A stretch of DNA of 64,000 nucleotides from the NCBI RefSeq assembly GCF_000597725.1, contig NZ_JFBL01000002.1, positions 62,001 to 126,000 on the forward strand, written 5' to 3'. The translations under genes were made by a program, and so were the position numbers. Positions 37,978 to 48,167 of the stretch are shown here, in pieces. The DNA comes from Sulfurospirillum arcachonense DSM 9755 (GTDB lineage: Bacteria > Campylobacterota > Campylobacteria > Campylobacterales > Sulfurospirillaceae). The notes below the pieces were generated by a model. The model did not search any database. It was not told the DNA's origin and worked only from the letters and a program-made list of their open reading frames with translations. Every line of letters begins with the position of its first letter. Positions within the stretch are counted from its first letter, which is position 1.

Positions 37978-40803
37978 ATGATAAAGATTTTTGGTGCAAA
38001 CGAAAATAACTTAAAAAATATAAATTTAGAAATACCAAAAAATAAATTAGTTGTATTTACAGGTCTTAGTGGAAGTGGTAAATCAACATTGGCATTTGAT
38101 ACACTCTATGCTGAAGGACAAAGAAGATACATTGAATCACTCTCTTCTTATGCAAGACAATTTTTAGATAGAGTTGGAAAACCAGATGTGGAGAGAATAG
38201 AGGGATTGACTCCTGCTATTGCAATTGATCAAAAAACAACAAGTAAAAATCCACGCTCAACTGTAGGAACAATTACAGAGATATATGATTACATGAGACT
38301 TTTGTTTGCAAGAGTTGGGAAGCAGCATTGTCATAAGTGTGGTGAGCCAATTTCTCAGATGAGTGGAGCAGATATTATAGGGGAAGTTTTAAAACTTCCT
38401 ATTGGGACAAAATTAGTTATTTTAGCTCCATTAGTACGTGAGAAAAAAGGTAGTTTTGCTGATATGATAGAGTCTCTTCGTCATAAAGGTTATGTAAGAG
38501 CCATGATTGATGGTGTTATGGTGAGACTTGATGAAGAGGTAGAACTGAGTAAAACAAAAAAACATACTATAAAAGTTGTGATAGATAGAGTTGTTATTAA
38601 AGAAGATAATACAGAAAGAATAGCAAGTGACATTGAAAAATCATTATTAGAAAGTTATGGTGAAGTTGAACTTGATATACTCAATCATGAAGAGGTAGGC
38701 TTAGAAACACCTCATATTCATTATAGTGAGCATTTAGCTTGTTTTGATTGTAAGATAAGTTTTGAACCACTTGAACCTCTCTCTTTTTCTTTTAATTCAC
38801 CTAAAGGTGCTTGTCCTGTTTGTGATGGATTAGGTATAAGATATACACTTGACCTTTCAAAAATTATAGATGAACATAAAACTGTAGCCGATGGTGCGAT
38901 AAAACTTTTTTATGGTTTTAATAAAGGCTATTATGCAAAGTTTTTAAATGGATATTGTAAAGCAGCAGGTATTGATGTTAATACAAATTTTGAAGATTTA
39001 AAAGAGCATGAAAAAAAAGCAATACTTCATGGTGGCGTAGAAGAAGCAAAGTTTACATGGAAAAGACACTCTTTAACTAGGAAATGGGAAGGTGTTGTAA
39101 AAATAGCTTATGATATGCTCAAAGATGAAAAAGAGCTTGGTGATTATATGAGTGAAAAGTCTTGTGATAGATGTACAGGACATAGATTAAAACAAGAGAG
39201 TTTAGCTGTACACGTTGCATCAAGAAATATAGGTGATATCTTAGATATGCCAATAGATAAAACTTTAGACTTTTTTAAAGATGAACAAAATTTTGAATAT
39301 ATGAGTGAACAACAACATCTTATAGCTGCTTCAGTCCTAAAAGAGATACGAGAGAGACTCTTTTTCTTATTTGATGTTGGACTTGGTTATATTACGCTTG
39401 GACGTGATGCTAGGACTATAAGTGGTGGGGAAGCACAAAGAATTAGAATAGCATCACAAATAGGAAGTGGACTTACTGGTGTTATGTATGTTCTTGATGA
39501 GCCTAGTATTGGTTTACATGAAAGAGATACTTTAAGACTCATAAGAACGCTTAGAAATTTGCAGAAAAAAGGTAATAGTGTTATTGTAGTTGAGCATGAC
39601 AAAGAGACTATTGAAGCGAGTGATTTTATAGTTGATATTGGACCAAATGCAGGTAAATTTGGTGGTGAGATTGTTTTTGCAGGAACTCTTGAAGAGCTAA
39701 AAAAGAGTGAAACTTTGACAGCTGATTATCTCAATGGTGTAAAAAAAATAGAATATAAAGAAGATAGAGAACAAAAAGATTGGATAGAACTAAAAAATGT
39801 ACATGTAAACAATATAGAAAATATAAAAGTTAAAATTCCTCTTCGAAATTTAGTTGGTATCACTGGAGTTAGTGGGAGTGGTAAAAGCTCACTCATCCTT
39901 CAAACACTTTTACCAGTAGCTAAAGAGTTACTCAATCGTGCTAGAAAAGTAAAAAAAGTAGCAGGAGTAGAGTGTCATGGGCTTGAACATCTTGATAAAG
40001 TAATATATCTTGATCAAAGTCCAATAGGAAGAACTCCTAGAAGTAATCCTGCAACATATACTGGTGTTATGGATGAAATAAGAACACTTTTTTCAAAAAC
40101 AAAAGAGGCACAACTTCGTGGTTATAAAATAGGACGTTTCTCTTTTAATGTTAAAGGTGGACGTTGTGAGAAATGTCAAGGTGAGGGTGAAATAAAAATA
40201 GAAATGCATTTTCTTCCAGATATTATGGTTAAGTGTGATATCTGTAAAGGGCATAGATATAATGCGCAAACTTTAGAAATAAAATATAAGAGTAAGTCTA
40301 TATCTGATGTGCTTAATATGAGTGTAGACGAAGCCTTAGAATTTTTTAAAGCCATTCCTAAGATAAATCAAAAACTGCAAACTTTGAGTGATGTTGGGCT
40401 AGGGTATATTACTCTTGGTCAAAATGCTGTAACTTTAAGTGGTGGTGAGGCACAAAGAATAAAATTAGGGAAAGAACTCAGTAAACGTGACACTGGAAAC
40501 ACTCTATATATTTTAGATGAGCCTACAACAGGACTTCATTTTGCAGATGTAGATAGGCTTACAAAAGTATTACATCATCTTACAGATTTAGGAAATTCTG
40601 TTTTAGTGATTGAACATAATATGGACATTATTAAAAACTGTGATTATCTTATTGATATGGGACCAGATGGAGGAAGCTATGGTGGGCAAATAGTTGATGT
40701 AGGAACACCTCTAAGTGTTGCTCTAAATTATAAGAAAAGTGGAAGTTATACAGGTGAGTTTTTAGCAAAAGAACTTAGTTTAAATAATAATTTGATAAAA
40801 TAG
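37978..40803 (+). CDS. uvrA: Excinuclease ABC subunit A
   Basis: Damage-sensing ATPase of nucleotide-excision repair. 941 residues with two ABC modules: Walker A GLSGSGKST (about 30-38) and GVSGSGKSS (about 628-636), signature motifs TISGGEAQRIRIAS and TLSGGEAQRIKLG, and two zinc modules (CHKCGEP near 117 with CFDCK-CPVCDG; CEKCQGEG-CDICKG near 730). Complete. The uvrB and uvrC genes are not here. Confidence 0.98.
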   Translation: MIKIFGANENNLKNINLEIPKNKLVVFTGLSGSGKSTLAFDTLYAEGQRRYIESLSSYARQFLDRVGKPDVERIEGLTPAIAIDQKTTSKNPRSTVGTITEIYDYMRLLFARVGKQHCHKCGEPISQMSGADIIGEVLKLPIGTKLVILAPLVREKKGSFADMIESLRHKGYVRAMIDGVMVRLDEEVELSKTKKHTIKVVIDRVVIKEDNTERIASDIEKSLLESYGEVELDILNHEEVGLETPHIHYSEHLACFDCKISFEPLEPLSFSFNSPKGACPVCDGLGIRYTLDLSKIIDEHKTVADGAIKLFYGFNKGYYAKFLNGYCKAAGIDVNTNFEDLKEHEKKAILHGGVEEAKFTWKRHSLTRKWEGVVKIAYDMLKDEKELGDYMSEKSCDRCTGHRLKQESLAVHVASRNIGDILDMPIDKTLDFFKDEQNFEYMSEQQHLIAASVLKEIRERLFFLFDVGLGYITLGRDARTISGGEAQRIRIASQIGSGLTGVMYVLDEPSIGLHERDTLRLIRTLRNLQKKGNSVIVVEHDKETIEASDFIVDIGPNAGKFGGEIVFAGTLEELKKSETLTADYLNGVKKIEYKEDREQKDWIELKNVHVNNIENIKVKIPLRNLVGITGVSGSGKSSLILQTLLPVAKELLNRARKVKKVAGVECHGLEHLDKVIYLDQSPIGRTPRSNPATYTGVMDEIRTLFSKTKEAQLRGYKIGRFSFNVKGGRCEKCQGEGEIKIEMHFLPDIMVKCDICKGHRYNAQTLEIKYKSKSISDVLNMSVDEALEFFKAIPKINQKLQTLSDVGLGYITLGQNAVTLSGGEAQRIKLGKELSKRDTGNTLYILDEPTTGLHFADVDRLTKVLHHLTDLGNSVLVIEHNMDIIKNCDYLIDMGPDGGSYGGQIVDVGTPLSVALNYKKSGSYTGEFLAKELSLNNNLIK
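40791..40801 (+). promoter_or_regulatory. Possible promoter for the HDOD gene
   Basis: TTTGATAAAAT, -10 box TAAAAT at 40796-40801, covers the uvrA stop region and lies 25 bases before ATG 40827. It fits the local TGATAAAAT pattern. Confidence 0.35.
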
Positions 40804-40826
40804 ATAAAAAAATATTTGAGGTTGAT

Positions 40827-41636
40827 ATGTTAGAAGATATGACAGACCGTATAAGGACTTTACCCCCATTACCAAAAAGTTTTCATGAGATAACTTCTAT
40901 TTGTTCAAATGAGAATGGTACTATAGAGCAGTTAGCGAAGGTTATAGAAACTGACCCTATGTTAGTTGCAAATCTTTTAAAAGTTGCAAATTCTCCTTTA
41001 TACAGTTTTAGACGTGAGATTAAAAGTGTGCTTCAAGCAGTATCTCTTTTTGGAATGTCAACTACAAGAGCATTAACGACAGATATAACAGTTAAAAAAT
41101 TACTGAATGTCGATATTGAACCTTATGGACTTGTTCCTGAGGATTTTGTGCATATATCTGCTGTACAAAGTAGTTTAATGAGAGAATGGTATGGTAAAGT
41201 CGATAGAGAAAAACTTGGAACTTTATTTCTTTCTGCACTTCTTCAAGAAACAGGAAAAATTTTAATTGCTGATGAAATCGTAAAAAACGATGAGGTCATG
41301 CAATTTAAATCTGAAATTGAAAGTACGGTTAATATAGCACAAGTAGAGCAAATGTACGTAGGTACAACAACGGCCGCAGTAACTTCAAAAATATTTGAGC
41401 ATTGGGGATTTGATGAAACTATGGTTGAGGCAATACATTATGCAGACAATTATGAAGACGCACCAGATGAGATAAAAGATTATTCTTTTGCATTAAAAAT
41501 CGTAAAAACAGCAGCACCAATGAATTCACCTTTGAGTGATAGAAGTGTAACAATAGCGATAAACTTAATTGAAAAAGAGGGATATGATTCAGCTGTCTTT
41601 GCGAATGCCGTAGAAAAAATTATAGAAAATGCTTAA
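40827..41636 (+). CDS. HDOD domain protein
   Basis: 269 residues, of which about 10-215 form an HDOD domain: LPPLPKSFHEI, DPMLVANLLKVANSPLYSFRREIKSVLQAVSLFGMSTTRAL, in family style, and EHWGFDETMVEAIHYAD. The metal-binding HD pair is missing, as in HDOD generally. Such proteins act in signalling, often with two-component or c-di-GMP systems; partner unknown. One base overlap with polA (TAATG). Confidence 0.85.
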   Translation: MLEDMTDRIRTLPPLPKSFHEITSICSNENGTIEQLAKVIETDPMLVANLLKVANSPLYSFRREIKSVLQAVSLFGMSTTRALTTDITVKKLLNVDIEPYGLVPEDFVHISAVQSSLMREWYGKVDREKLGTLFLSALLQETGKILIADEIVKNDEVMQFKSEIESTVNIAQVEQMYVGTTTAAVTSKIFEHWGFDETMVEAIHYADNYEDAPDEIKDYSFALKIVKTAAPMNSPLSDRSVTIAINLIEKEGYDSAVFANAVEKIIENA

Positions 41637-44287
41637 TGAAGACTCTTACTATTATTGATACCTTTGGGTTTTTCTTTCGCAATTTTTATGCACTACCAAA
41701 CCTTAGAAACAAAGATGGTTTCCCAACAGGACTAATAACAGGTTTTGCTAATTTTATTTATACTTTAAGAGAAGAGCACGAAACCGACTATATACTTTTT
41801 GCACTTGATGCTAAGGGAAAAAATTTTAGACATGAAATTGACCCAAATTATAAAGCAAATCGTTCACCTGCCCCTGAGGATTTAAAAACACAACTTCCAG
41901 TAGCAATTAGTTGGATTGATAAAATGGGTTTTAAAGCATTTTCTCAAGAAGGGTATGAGGCTGACGATGTAATTGCAGCTGCAGTAAGATTTGCAAAAAA
42001 ACATGATATAAAAGTAAGAATAGTAAGTCATGATAAAGATTTATACCAACTTATAGAGGATGGTAGTGTTGTTATTTATGATCCTATGAAAAAGCAAGAG
42101 ATTGATAGAGAAAAATGTTTTGAAAAATTTGGAGTGTATCCTGAGCATGTAGGAGATTACCTCTCTATTGTAGGAGATAGTGCAGATAATGTTCCTGGTG
42201 TTAAAGGTATTGGTGCTAAGGGAGCTAAAAAACTTATAGATGATTTTGGAGATGTTGCAAATATTTATAAAAATTTGGATAATGTTTTAAATCCTAGGAC
42301 AAAAAAGTTACTTGAAGAGAGTCATGATAATGCATTTTTAAGTAAAGAACTTGTAAAACTTGATGATAGTTTAGATATTTCTGATAAGTTTGAAAGTTTT
42401 CATTTTCCTTTAAATCAACCACTTGAAAATATAGTTGATGAGCTAGAAAAATATGATTTAAAGGGAATTTTATCTAGGTTAAAATATGCACCAAAAGTAG
42501 AAGAAAAAAAAGAAACTCATACTTTTGAGCCAATTTTATTGGATAACAATGAAAAACTTTTTTCTGTGGTAGAGAGACTTTCAAAAGAAGATATAGTTGC
42601 TTTTGATACTGAAACAACGGGACTTGATGTAAGAAGTGCAAGTATAGTAGGGTTTTCATTTGCAACAGATACTTCAAAAGCGTATTATGTTCCAATTGCA
42701 CATAATTATTTGGGAGTTGGGGATCAAGTAAGTTTTGAAGATGCAAAAAAAGCTATTGAGAAAATCTTTACATGTAAAGTTGTTGGACAAAATTTGAAAT
42801 ATGATTTTGCCATAGTAAAACAGAACTTTCAATCTTTACATGTAGAATATTTTGTTGATACTATGGTTTTAGCGTGGCTTTTAAATCCTGAGCTTAGTGC
42901 AGGGTTAGATTCACTTGCTAAACGTTTCTTTTCTTATGAAATGGTAAAGTTTAAAGACGTAGTTCCTAAAGGACAAAATTTCTCAGTAGTGGACTTAGAA
43001 GATGCTTGTAAGTATGCAAGTGAAGATGCTTGGATGACATTGAAATTGTATGAAAAATTGATTGAAAAATTAGACCCAAATCTTTTAACACTTGCAAAAA
43101 ATATTGAATTTCCTTTTATAATGACTCTTTTAGATATGGAAGAAGAGGGTATAAAAGTAGACATAGAGTATTTTTGTCATTTGGAGTTAAAAACAAATAG
43201 TGCAATTGAAGAGTTAAAAATTGATATTTTTAAAATGTGTGAAATGGAGTTTAACTTAAATTCTCCAAAACAGTTAGGTGCAGTGTTGTTTGAGCATATG
43301 CAATTACCTGTGGTAAAAAAGACAAAAACGGGATATAGCACAGATGAAAGTGTTTTAACTAAACTCTTAGATGAACACGAAGTCATTTCTAAGATTTTAG
43401 AATATAGAGAGCTTCATAAACTCCAATCAACATATATAAAACCTCTTTTAAAACTTGGAGAGGATTCTGTAAATAATCGTATTCATACCTCTTTTCTACA
43501 AACAGGAACAGCAACAGGGCGACTTAGTTCAAAAGACCCTAATCTTCAAAATATTCCAACAAGAACAAAGCTTGGACGTGAAGTTCGAAATGGTTTTATT
43601 GCTGATGAAGGGTATAGTTTTGTGGGTATTGATTACTCTCAAATAGAGTTGAGACTCCTAGCACATTATAGTGAAGATGCAGATTTATTAAATGCTTTTA
43701 ATAATGACTTAGATATCCATAGACAAACAGCATTAAAACTCTTTGGAGAGGAAGAAGCCGATAAAAAACGTGGCGTTGCTAAGAGCATAAACTTTGGATT
43801 ATTATATGGTATGGGTGCTAGAAAACTTGCTCAAACTTTAGGGATAAGCCAAGCAGAAGCAAAAGGATATATAGAAAACTATTTTAAATCTTTTGCAACA
43901 GTGAAGAGTTACTTAGAGAGTATTAGTGATAAAGCTAAAGAAGATGGTTATGTAGAGACTCTCTTAGGAAGAAAGCGTTATTTTGATTTTGAAAATGCAA
44001 ATGGTATGCAAGTTCCTATGTATGAAAGAGAAGCTGTAAATACTCGTTTTCAAGGAAGTGCAGCGGACTTGATAAAACTTTCTATGAATAAAATTCAAAA
44101 TGAATTATGTGATGAAAATTCTAAAATGTTACTTCAAATTCATGATGAACTTATCTTTGAAGTAAAAGATGAATTAGTTGAATATTTTGCCCAAAAAGCA
44201 AAAAAGATAATGAAAGATATTTATGATTTAAAAGTTAAATTAGATGTAAGTGTTTGTATTGGTAAAAATTGGGGAGAGTTGAAGTAG
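41636..44287 (+). CDS. polA: DNA polymerase I
   Basis: 883 residues with all three domains. 5'-3' exonuclease at the N-terminus (LTIIDTFGFFFRNFYA, EADDVIAA, GDSADNVPGVKGIGAKGA), 3'-5' exonuclease with intact DTETTGLD (about 323-330), and the polymerase with SKDPNLQNIPTRT, SQIELRLLAHYS, AKSINFGLLYGMGARKLA and IHDELIFEV. The proofreading domain is intact, unlike some polA. Starts at the HDOD stop. Confidence 0.97.
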   Translation: MKTLTIIDTFGFFFRNFYALPNLRNKDGFPTGLITGFANFIYTLREEHETDYILFALDAKGKNFRHEIDPNYKANRSPAPEDLKTQLPVAISWIDKMGFKAFSQEGYEADDVIAAAVRFAKKHDIKVRIVSHDKDLYQLIEDGSVVIYDPMKKQEIDREKCFEKFGVYPEHVGDYLSIVGDSADNVPGVKGIGAKGAKKLIDDFGDVANIYKNLDNVLNPRTKKLLEESHDNAFLSKELVKLDDSLDISDKFESFHFPLNQPLENIVDELEKYDLKGILSRLKYAPKVEEKKETHTFEPILLDNNEKLFSVVERLSKEDIVAFDTETTGLDVRSASIVGFSFATDTSKAYYVPIAHNYLGVGDQVSFEDAKKAIEKIFTCKVVGQNLKYDFAIVKQNFQSLHVEYFVDTMVLAWLLNPELSAGLDSLAKRFFSYEMVKFKDVVPKGQNFSVVDLEDACKYASEDAWMTLKLYEKLIEKLDPNLLTLAKNIEFPFIMTLLDMEEEGIKVDIEYFCHLELKTNSAIEELKIDIFKMCEMEFNLNSPKQLGAVLFEHMQLPVVKKTKTGYSTDESVLTKLLDEHEVISKILEYRELHKLQSTYIKPLLKLGEDSVNNRIHTSFLQTGTATGRLSSKDPNLQNIPTRTKLGREVRNGFIADEGYSFVGIDYSQIELRLLAHYSEDADLLNAFNNDLDIHRQTALKLFGEEEADKKRGVAKSINFGLLYGMGARKLAQTLGISQAEAKGYIENYFKSFATVKSYLESISDKAKEDGYVETLLGRKRYFDFENANGMQVPMYEREAVNTRFQGSAADLIKLSMNKIQNELCDENSKMLLQIHDELIFEVKDELVEYFAQKAKKIMKDIYDLKVKLDVSVCIGKNWGELK

Positions 44288-44306
44288 AGTTTAACTCTCT
44301 TCAACT
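44277..44306. terminator. Stem-loop between convergent polA and a minus-strand gene
   Basis: AGTTGAAG (44277-44284) pairs with CTTCAACT (44299-44306); inside, AGAGT (44286-44290) pairs with ACTCT (44294-44298) around TTA, with one bulged T. It covers both stop codons. Tails are not strongly T-rich on either side, so terminator activity is only probable. Confidence 0.5.
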
Positions 44307-44791
44307 AACTTATCCATTACGTATTGTTGTAAATCTCTTTTAGCTACTTCTTCTTTGAGAGATTCATTATAAATCTTTTCAACTTTGCTACTATATTTTT
44401 CATAAGCAAAATATGGGAAATGAACTAACCAAGCTTTTTTGATAAGTTTGAGAGTGATTGCATCTCGTATCCATGCTCTAAAAAAATCAAACCCTATAAA
44501 TACTACAGCTGTTACTAACACTGAACCTACAATAGAGATATGAAAGTCCATATGTTTAAGAAAATAATGAGTTATACCAATAAGAGGCATAATGACTATA
44601 GCACAAAGAATAAAATAAGATATATATGCTTTTATAATATTCATACGAAATCCAAGTTTTCCTGGGTCTACATACATTTTTTCATTGTAGTGGCTGTTTG
44701 CAGATAATAAGTCTTTAAATATAACAGGTTGGTTTGATAATATATATACATAATCTATAATTTTTTCTTTGATTGACAATTTCTTTCTCAC
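44291..44791 (-). CDS. Small membrane protein of unknown function
   Basis: 166 residues; no family recognised. Two membrane helices (about 56-79, AYISYFILCAIVIMPLIGITHYFL, and 84-104, ISIVGSVLVTAVVFIGFDFFR) lie between charged ends; the C-terminal part is helical (KYSSKVEKIYNESLKEEVAKRD). Its promoter is clear (44819-44824). It converges with polA and diverges from the antiporter-like gene. Confidence 0.7.
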   Translation of the reverse strand: MRKKLSIKEKIIDYVYILSNQPVIFKDLLSANSHYNEKMYVDPGKLGFRMNIIKAYISYFILCAIVIMPLIGITHYFLKHMDFHISIVGSVLVTAVVFIGFDFFRAWIRDAITLKLIKKAWLVHFPYFAYEKYSSKVEKIYNESLKEEVAKRDLQQYVMDKLVEES

Positions 44792-44818
44792 GCGTAACCT
44801 TCCATCTTTAATGCACTT

Positions 44819-44830
44819 ATTTTATCATAA
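44819..44830 (-). promoter_or_regulatory. Promoter of the small membrane protein gene
   Basis: On the minus strand the sequence is TTATGATAAAAT, with -10 box TAAAAT (complement of 44819-44824), 28 bases before the start at 44791. Exact match to the local promoter core. Confidence 0.55.
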
Positions 44831-44960
44831 AAAATATTAAAGCATATAAGAGTGAAAACAAAAAATAGCTTAAGAAGAGCAAAGAGTCAAATATTTTTAA
44901 TAATAATCCAGGATATTTATTTTTACTGGTTATTTTCTTCTCATATGTCTTTTATAATAT

Positions 44961-44972
44961 TTATGATATAAC
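44961..44972 (+). promoter_or_regulatory. Promoter of the antiporter-like gene
   Basis: TTATGATATAAC, with -10 box TATAAC (44967-44972), 31 bases before ATG 45004. It belongs to the same TTATGNTAAAAT group. Confidence 0.5.
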
Positions 44973-45003
44973 TTTCCTTTTTGAAATTTGAAAAAGGATA
45001 TAA

Positions 45004-46329
45004 ATGAATCCAATTGCTGTGGCAGTTATAATCATGTTGGCATTGAGCCTTATGAGAATAAATGTTGTAATAGCTCTTACAATAAGTGCTATTATAGGAG
45101 GCCTAATAGGGGGAATGTCTTTAATAGAGACTATTAATACATTTAATAATGGTCTTGGTGGCGGAGCATCAATTGCTCTTAGTTATGCAATGCTTGGGGC
45201 ATTTGCAGTGGCAATTTCTAAATCGGGAATTACTGATTTGTTAGCAAATAGAGTTATTAAAAAAGTAAAAGGTAAAGAAGCAACAGTAAGTGAAAAATTA
45301 TGGGTGAAAGTTTCTTTAATCTCAATAATTTTATTAGCGGCTATTTCATCTCAAAATATAGTTCCAATTCATATCGCTTTTATTCCGATTTTAATTCCAC
45401 CTTTGTTACATGTAATGGCAACTTTAAAACTAGATAGAAGATTAATCGCTTGTGTTATTACTTTTGGTTTGACTGCAACATATATGCTTTTACCAATCGG
45501 TTTTGGTGGTATCTTTTTACAAAATATTTTATTGAAATATTTAGTGGATAACGGTGTTGCTGCAACTGCAAATCAACTTCCTTTAGGAATGGCAATACCG
45601 GTTTTTGGTATGGTTCTAGGACTTTTTACGGCAATATTTTTTACGTATAGAAAACCAAGAGAGTATAAAGAATCGATGATTTTAGAGATAGAGCCAGAAT
45701 CTAAAACAATTAATATGAACCATGTTTATGTTGCTGTTGTAGGTATTATGGTTGCTTTGGGTTTACAACTTTATGCAGATTCTATTATCTTAGGCTCACT
45801 TGCTGGATTTATTATCTTCACTCTTGGTGGAGTGATTAAGTTTGGTGAGACTCAAGATGTATTTACAAAAGGTGTTCATATGATGGCTATGATAGGTTTC
45901 ATCATGATAGCCGCTTCAGGTTTTGCTGAAGTTTTAAAAGCAACAAATGGTATTGATGCTTTGGTAAATTCTGTAGTAGGACTTATTGGAGATAGCAAAG
46001 CACTTGCTGCATTGTTGATGCTTGTAGTGGGGCTTTTAGTGACTATGGGTATAGGTTCATCTTTTTCAACTATACCAATTATAGCAACTATCTATGTTCC
46101 TTTAGCTCTTCAGTTTGGTTTTTCTCCTTTAGCAATTATTGCGTTAATAGGAACAGCTGGAGCTTTAGGAGATGCTGGTTCTCCTGCATCTGATTCAACA
46201 CTTGGACCGACTTCAGGTCTAAATGCAGATGGACAACATGACCATATCTGGGATACTGTAGTTCCAACTTTTATACATTTTAATATTCCACTTATTATAT
46301 TTGGCTGGATTGCTGCAATGGTACTCTAA
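45004..46329 (+). CDS. Na+/H+ antiporter family permease (NhaC-like, COG2056 type)
   Basis: 441 residues with about eleven membrane helices. It begins [32 protein letters not shown], has [35 protein letters not shown] and the late motif [32 protein letters not shown], typical of the predicted Na+/H+ antiporter or organic acid permease group. The ion is not proven. It has its own promoter and a strong terminator, so it is monocistronic. Starts behind AAAAAGGA. Confidence 0.82.
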   Translation: MNPIAVAVIIMLALSLMRINVVIALTISAIIGGLIGGMSLIETINTFNNGLGGGASIALSYAMLGAFAVAISKSGITDLLANRVIKKVKGKEATVSEKLWVKVSLISIILLAAISSQNIVPIHIAFIPILIPPLLHVMATLKLDRRLIACVITFGLTATYMLLPIGFGGIFLQNILLKYLVDNGVAATANQLPLGMAIPVFGMVLGLFTAIFFTYRKPREYKESMILEIEPESKTINMNHVYVAVVGIMVALGLQLYADSIILGSLAGFIIFTLGGVIKFGETQDVFTKGVHMMAMIGFIMIAASGFAEVLKATNGIDALVNSVVGLIGDSKALAALLMLVVGLLVTMGIGSSFSTIPIIATIYVPLALQFGFSPLAIIALIGTAGALGDAGSPASDSTLGPTSGLNADGQHDHIWDTVVPTFIHFNIPLIIFGWIAAMVL

Positions 46330-46330
46330 T

Positions 46331-46366
46331 TTATAAGAGGGATTTTCCCTCTTATAAGTTTTTTAA
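46331..46366 (+). terminator. Rho-independent terminator after the antiporter-like gene
   Basis: TTATAAGAGGG (46331-46341) pairs perfectly with CCCTCTTATAA (46347-46357) around ATTTT, then G and TTTTTT. It starts one base after the stop codon. The TRAP permease gene converges on it and ends at 46363, so the U-tract encodes the last bases of that gene on the other strand. Confidence 0.88.
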
Positions 46367-48159
46367 AAAGGGAACATTATAACTGCAATCGAAACTATAA
46401 TCATCCCTGCTCTTAATATCTTTGATAATCTATCGTTCACTAAAGCATTTGATAATATAGCTAAACCTAAGGCGATTTTTACAAAAGATACTAAAGCTAA
46501 AAATAGGTGAGTATCTGGGTGAATTAGGTTTGGATTGACTATAAAAGACAGAGGTACTATATAAAGACCAATACCTAATTTCATAGCTTTTGAAACAACA
46601 GGTAGCCAGTTAGTATCTGCCATACCGGAAGCTATAAAAACGGTTCCGCAAACTGGAGGTGTTATAGTTGAGAGTAGTGCAAACCAAAAGATAAATAGAT
46701 GAGATTGGAGTGCTGAGAGACCATACTCTTGAAGGATTGGACCTGCAACTGAAACACAGATAATATACGCAGCAGTCGTAGGAACTTCCATTCCTAAAAT
46801 CAAACACGCAAGAGCTGTCAAGATAAGAGCAATCCAAAGCTCGCCTCCTGATAAAAAAAGAATTGCCGAAGTAATCTTCACTCCAACTCCAGTTATGTTT
46901 AAAACACCGATAATAATACCAGCACAGATAATAACCGAAGCAATAGTAGAAATTTGCTTAGAGGCTGTGATACTACCCTCTAAAAACTTTATAACAAACT
47001 CTTTTAAAGATATTTTCCAATTTTTATCAATGATAAGTAAAGAAATACTAGCAAATATAGCAAGCGCTGCTGAGAATTGGGGAGTCTTCCCATAAATTAA
47101 GAGTGCAGATAACAAAAATCCAAAAGGGATAAGAAAAAATGGACTGAGTTTAACTACATAGTTTAGACTAGGAATAAGACTTTTGTCCATTGGCACTAAA
47201 TTATATTTTTTTGCAAACACATCAATACCAATCCACACGGTAAAGAAAAAGAGTATAGCAGGGAATATCGCTGCACTCATAATAATCGTATAATTTACCC
47301 CTAAAAGTTCAGCCATAATAAAAGCACCAGCACCCATAAGTGGAGGCATAATCTGACCACCAGTAGAAGCAACAGCTTCAACAGCAGCCGCAAGACTAGA
47401 AGGATAATGCAATCTTTTCATAGTAGGAATTGTAAAAGCTCCCGTTGAAGCTACATTAGCAGAAGCTGAACCTGAGATTGAGCCAAAAAATGCAGATGCT
47501 AAAACAGAAACTTTTGCTGCTCCACCTCTAAGTCTTCCTGCAAGTTTTGTTGACATTGACATAAAGGCATTACCACCTTCTCCAACACCAACAAATGCTC
47601 CTAATATGACAAATACTGCTACGACATTAACTGAAATTCCTGTTAATGAGCCAAAAACACCACCTTCTGCAATAACAAGAGTTCCTAAAAAACTATCCAT
47701 TGGAATTTCTTGATGTCCAAAATTTCCAGGGATATAATGCCCCCATAAACCATATGCTAAAGCAATGACAGCAGTTAATGGAAGAGCTAGTTTTATAGCA
47801 CGTCTTGCCATTTCAAGTACAGCTACAAGAAGAGATATAGCTACAAAATATTGTAAATTTCCTTCAAGTGAGCCGTACTGGTCTTCTAAATCAACATGAT
47901 TTGAAATGATAAAATAGACAGAAAAAAGAGCTAAAACAAGCAATACATAACCAAAATATTTTGTAAATTTTGATACTTTGTTATTATCAGTAAGTAAAAA
48001 CACCCAAGGTAGAACCAAACCTAAATGCACAGGTCTACTTACTAAGTTTGGCATAAGACCTGTAAAAATTAAATACACATGAAAACCAATAGTAATAATC
48101 GCAAGAGCAGCTACTAACAAATATTTTGTTGTTAGTAGCTCATTTTTTATATTGTCCAT
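46363..48159 (-). CDS. TRAP transporter, fused 4TM/12TM permease (TAXI type)
   Basis: Membrane part of a secondary uptake system that uses a binding protein. 598 residues: an N-terminal DctQ-like part (about five helices) joined to a DctM-like part with SGSASANVASTGAFTIPTMKRL and EAVASTGGQIMPPLMGAGAFIMAE, the family motif (GGQxxPPxMGAAAF), and MEVPTTAAYIICVSVAGP. Paired with the TAXI binding protein eight bases upstream. Related systems take up glutamate or other organic acids; substrate unknown here. Confidence 0.93.
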   Translation of the reverse strand: MDNIKNELLTTKYLLVAALAIITIGFHVYLIFTGLMPNLVSRPVHLGLVLPWVFLLTDNNKVSKFTKYFGYVLLVLALFSVYFIISNHVDLEDQYGSLEGNLQYFVAISLLVAVLEMARRAIKLALPLTAVIALAYGLWGHYIPGNFGHQEIPMDSFLGTLVIAEGGVFGSLTGISVNVVAVFVILGAFVGVGEGGNAFMSMSTKLAGRLRGGAAKVSVLASAFFGSISGSASANVASTGAFTIPTMKRLHYPSSLAAAVEAVASTGGQIMPPLMGAGAFIMAELLGVNYTIIMSAAIFPAILFFFTVWIGIDVFAKKYNLVPMDKSLIPSLNYVVKLSPFFLIPFGFLLSALLIYGKTPQFSAALAIFASISLLIIDKNWKISLKEFVIKFLEGSITASKQISTIASVIICAGIIIGVLNITGVGVKITSAILFLSGGELWIALILTALACLILGMEVPTTAAYIICVSVAGPILQEYGLSALQSHLFIFWFALLSTITPPVCGTVFIASGMADTNWLPVVSKAMKLGIGLYIVPLSFIVNPNLIHPDTHLFLALVSFVKIALGLAILSNALVNDRLSKILRAGMIIVSIAVIMFPF

Positions 48160-48167
48160 ATTTACGG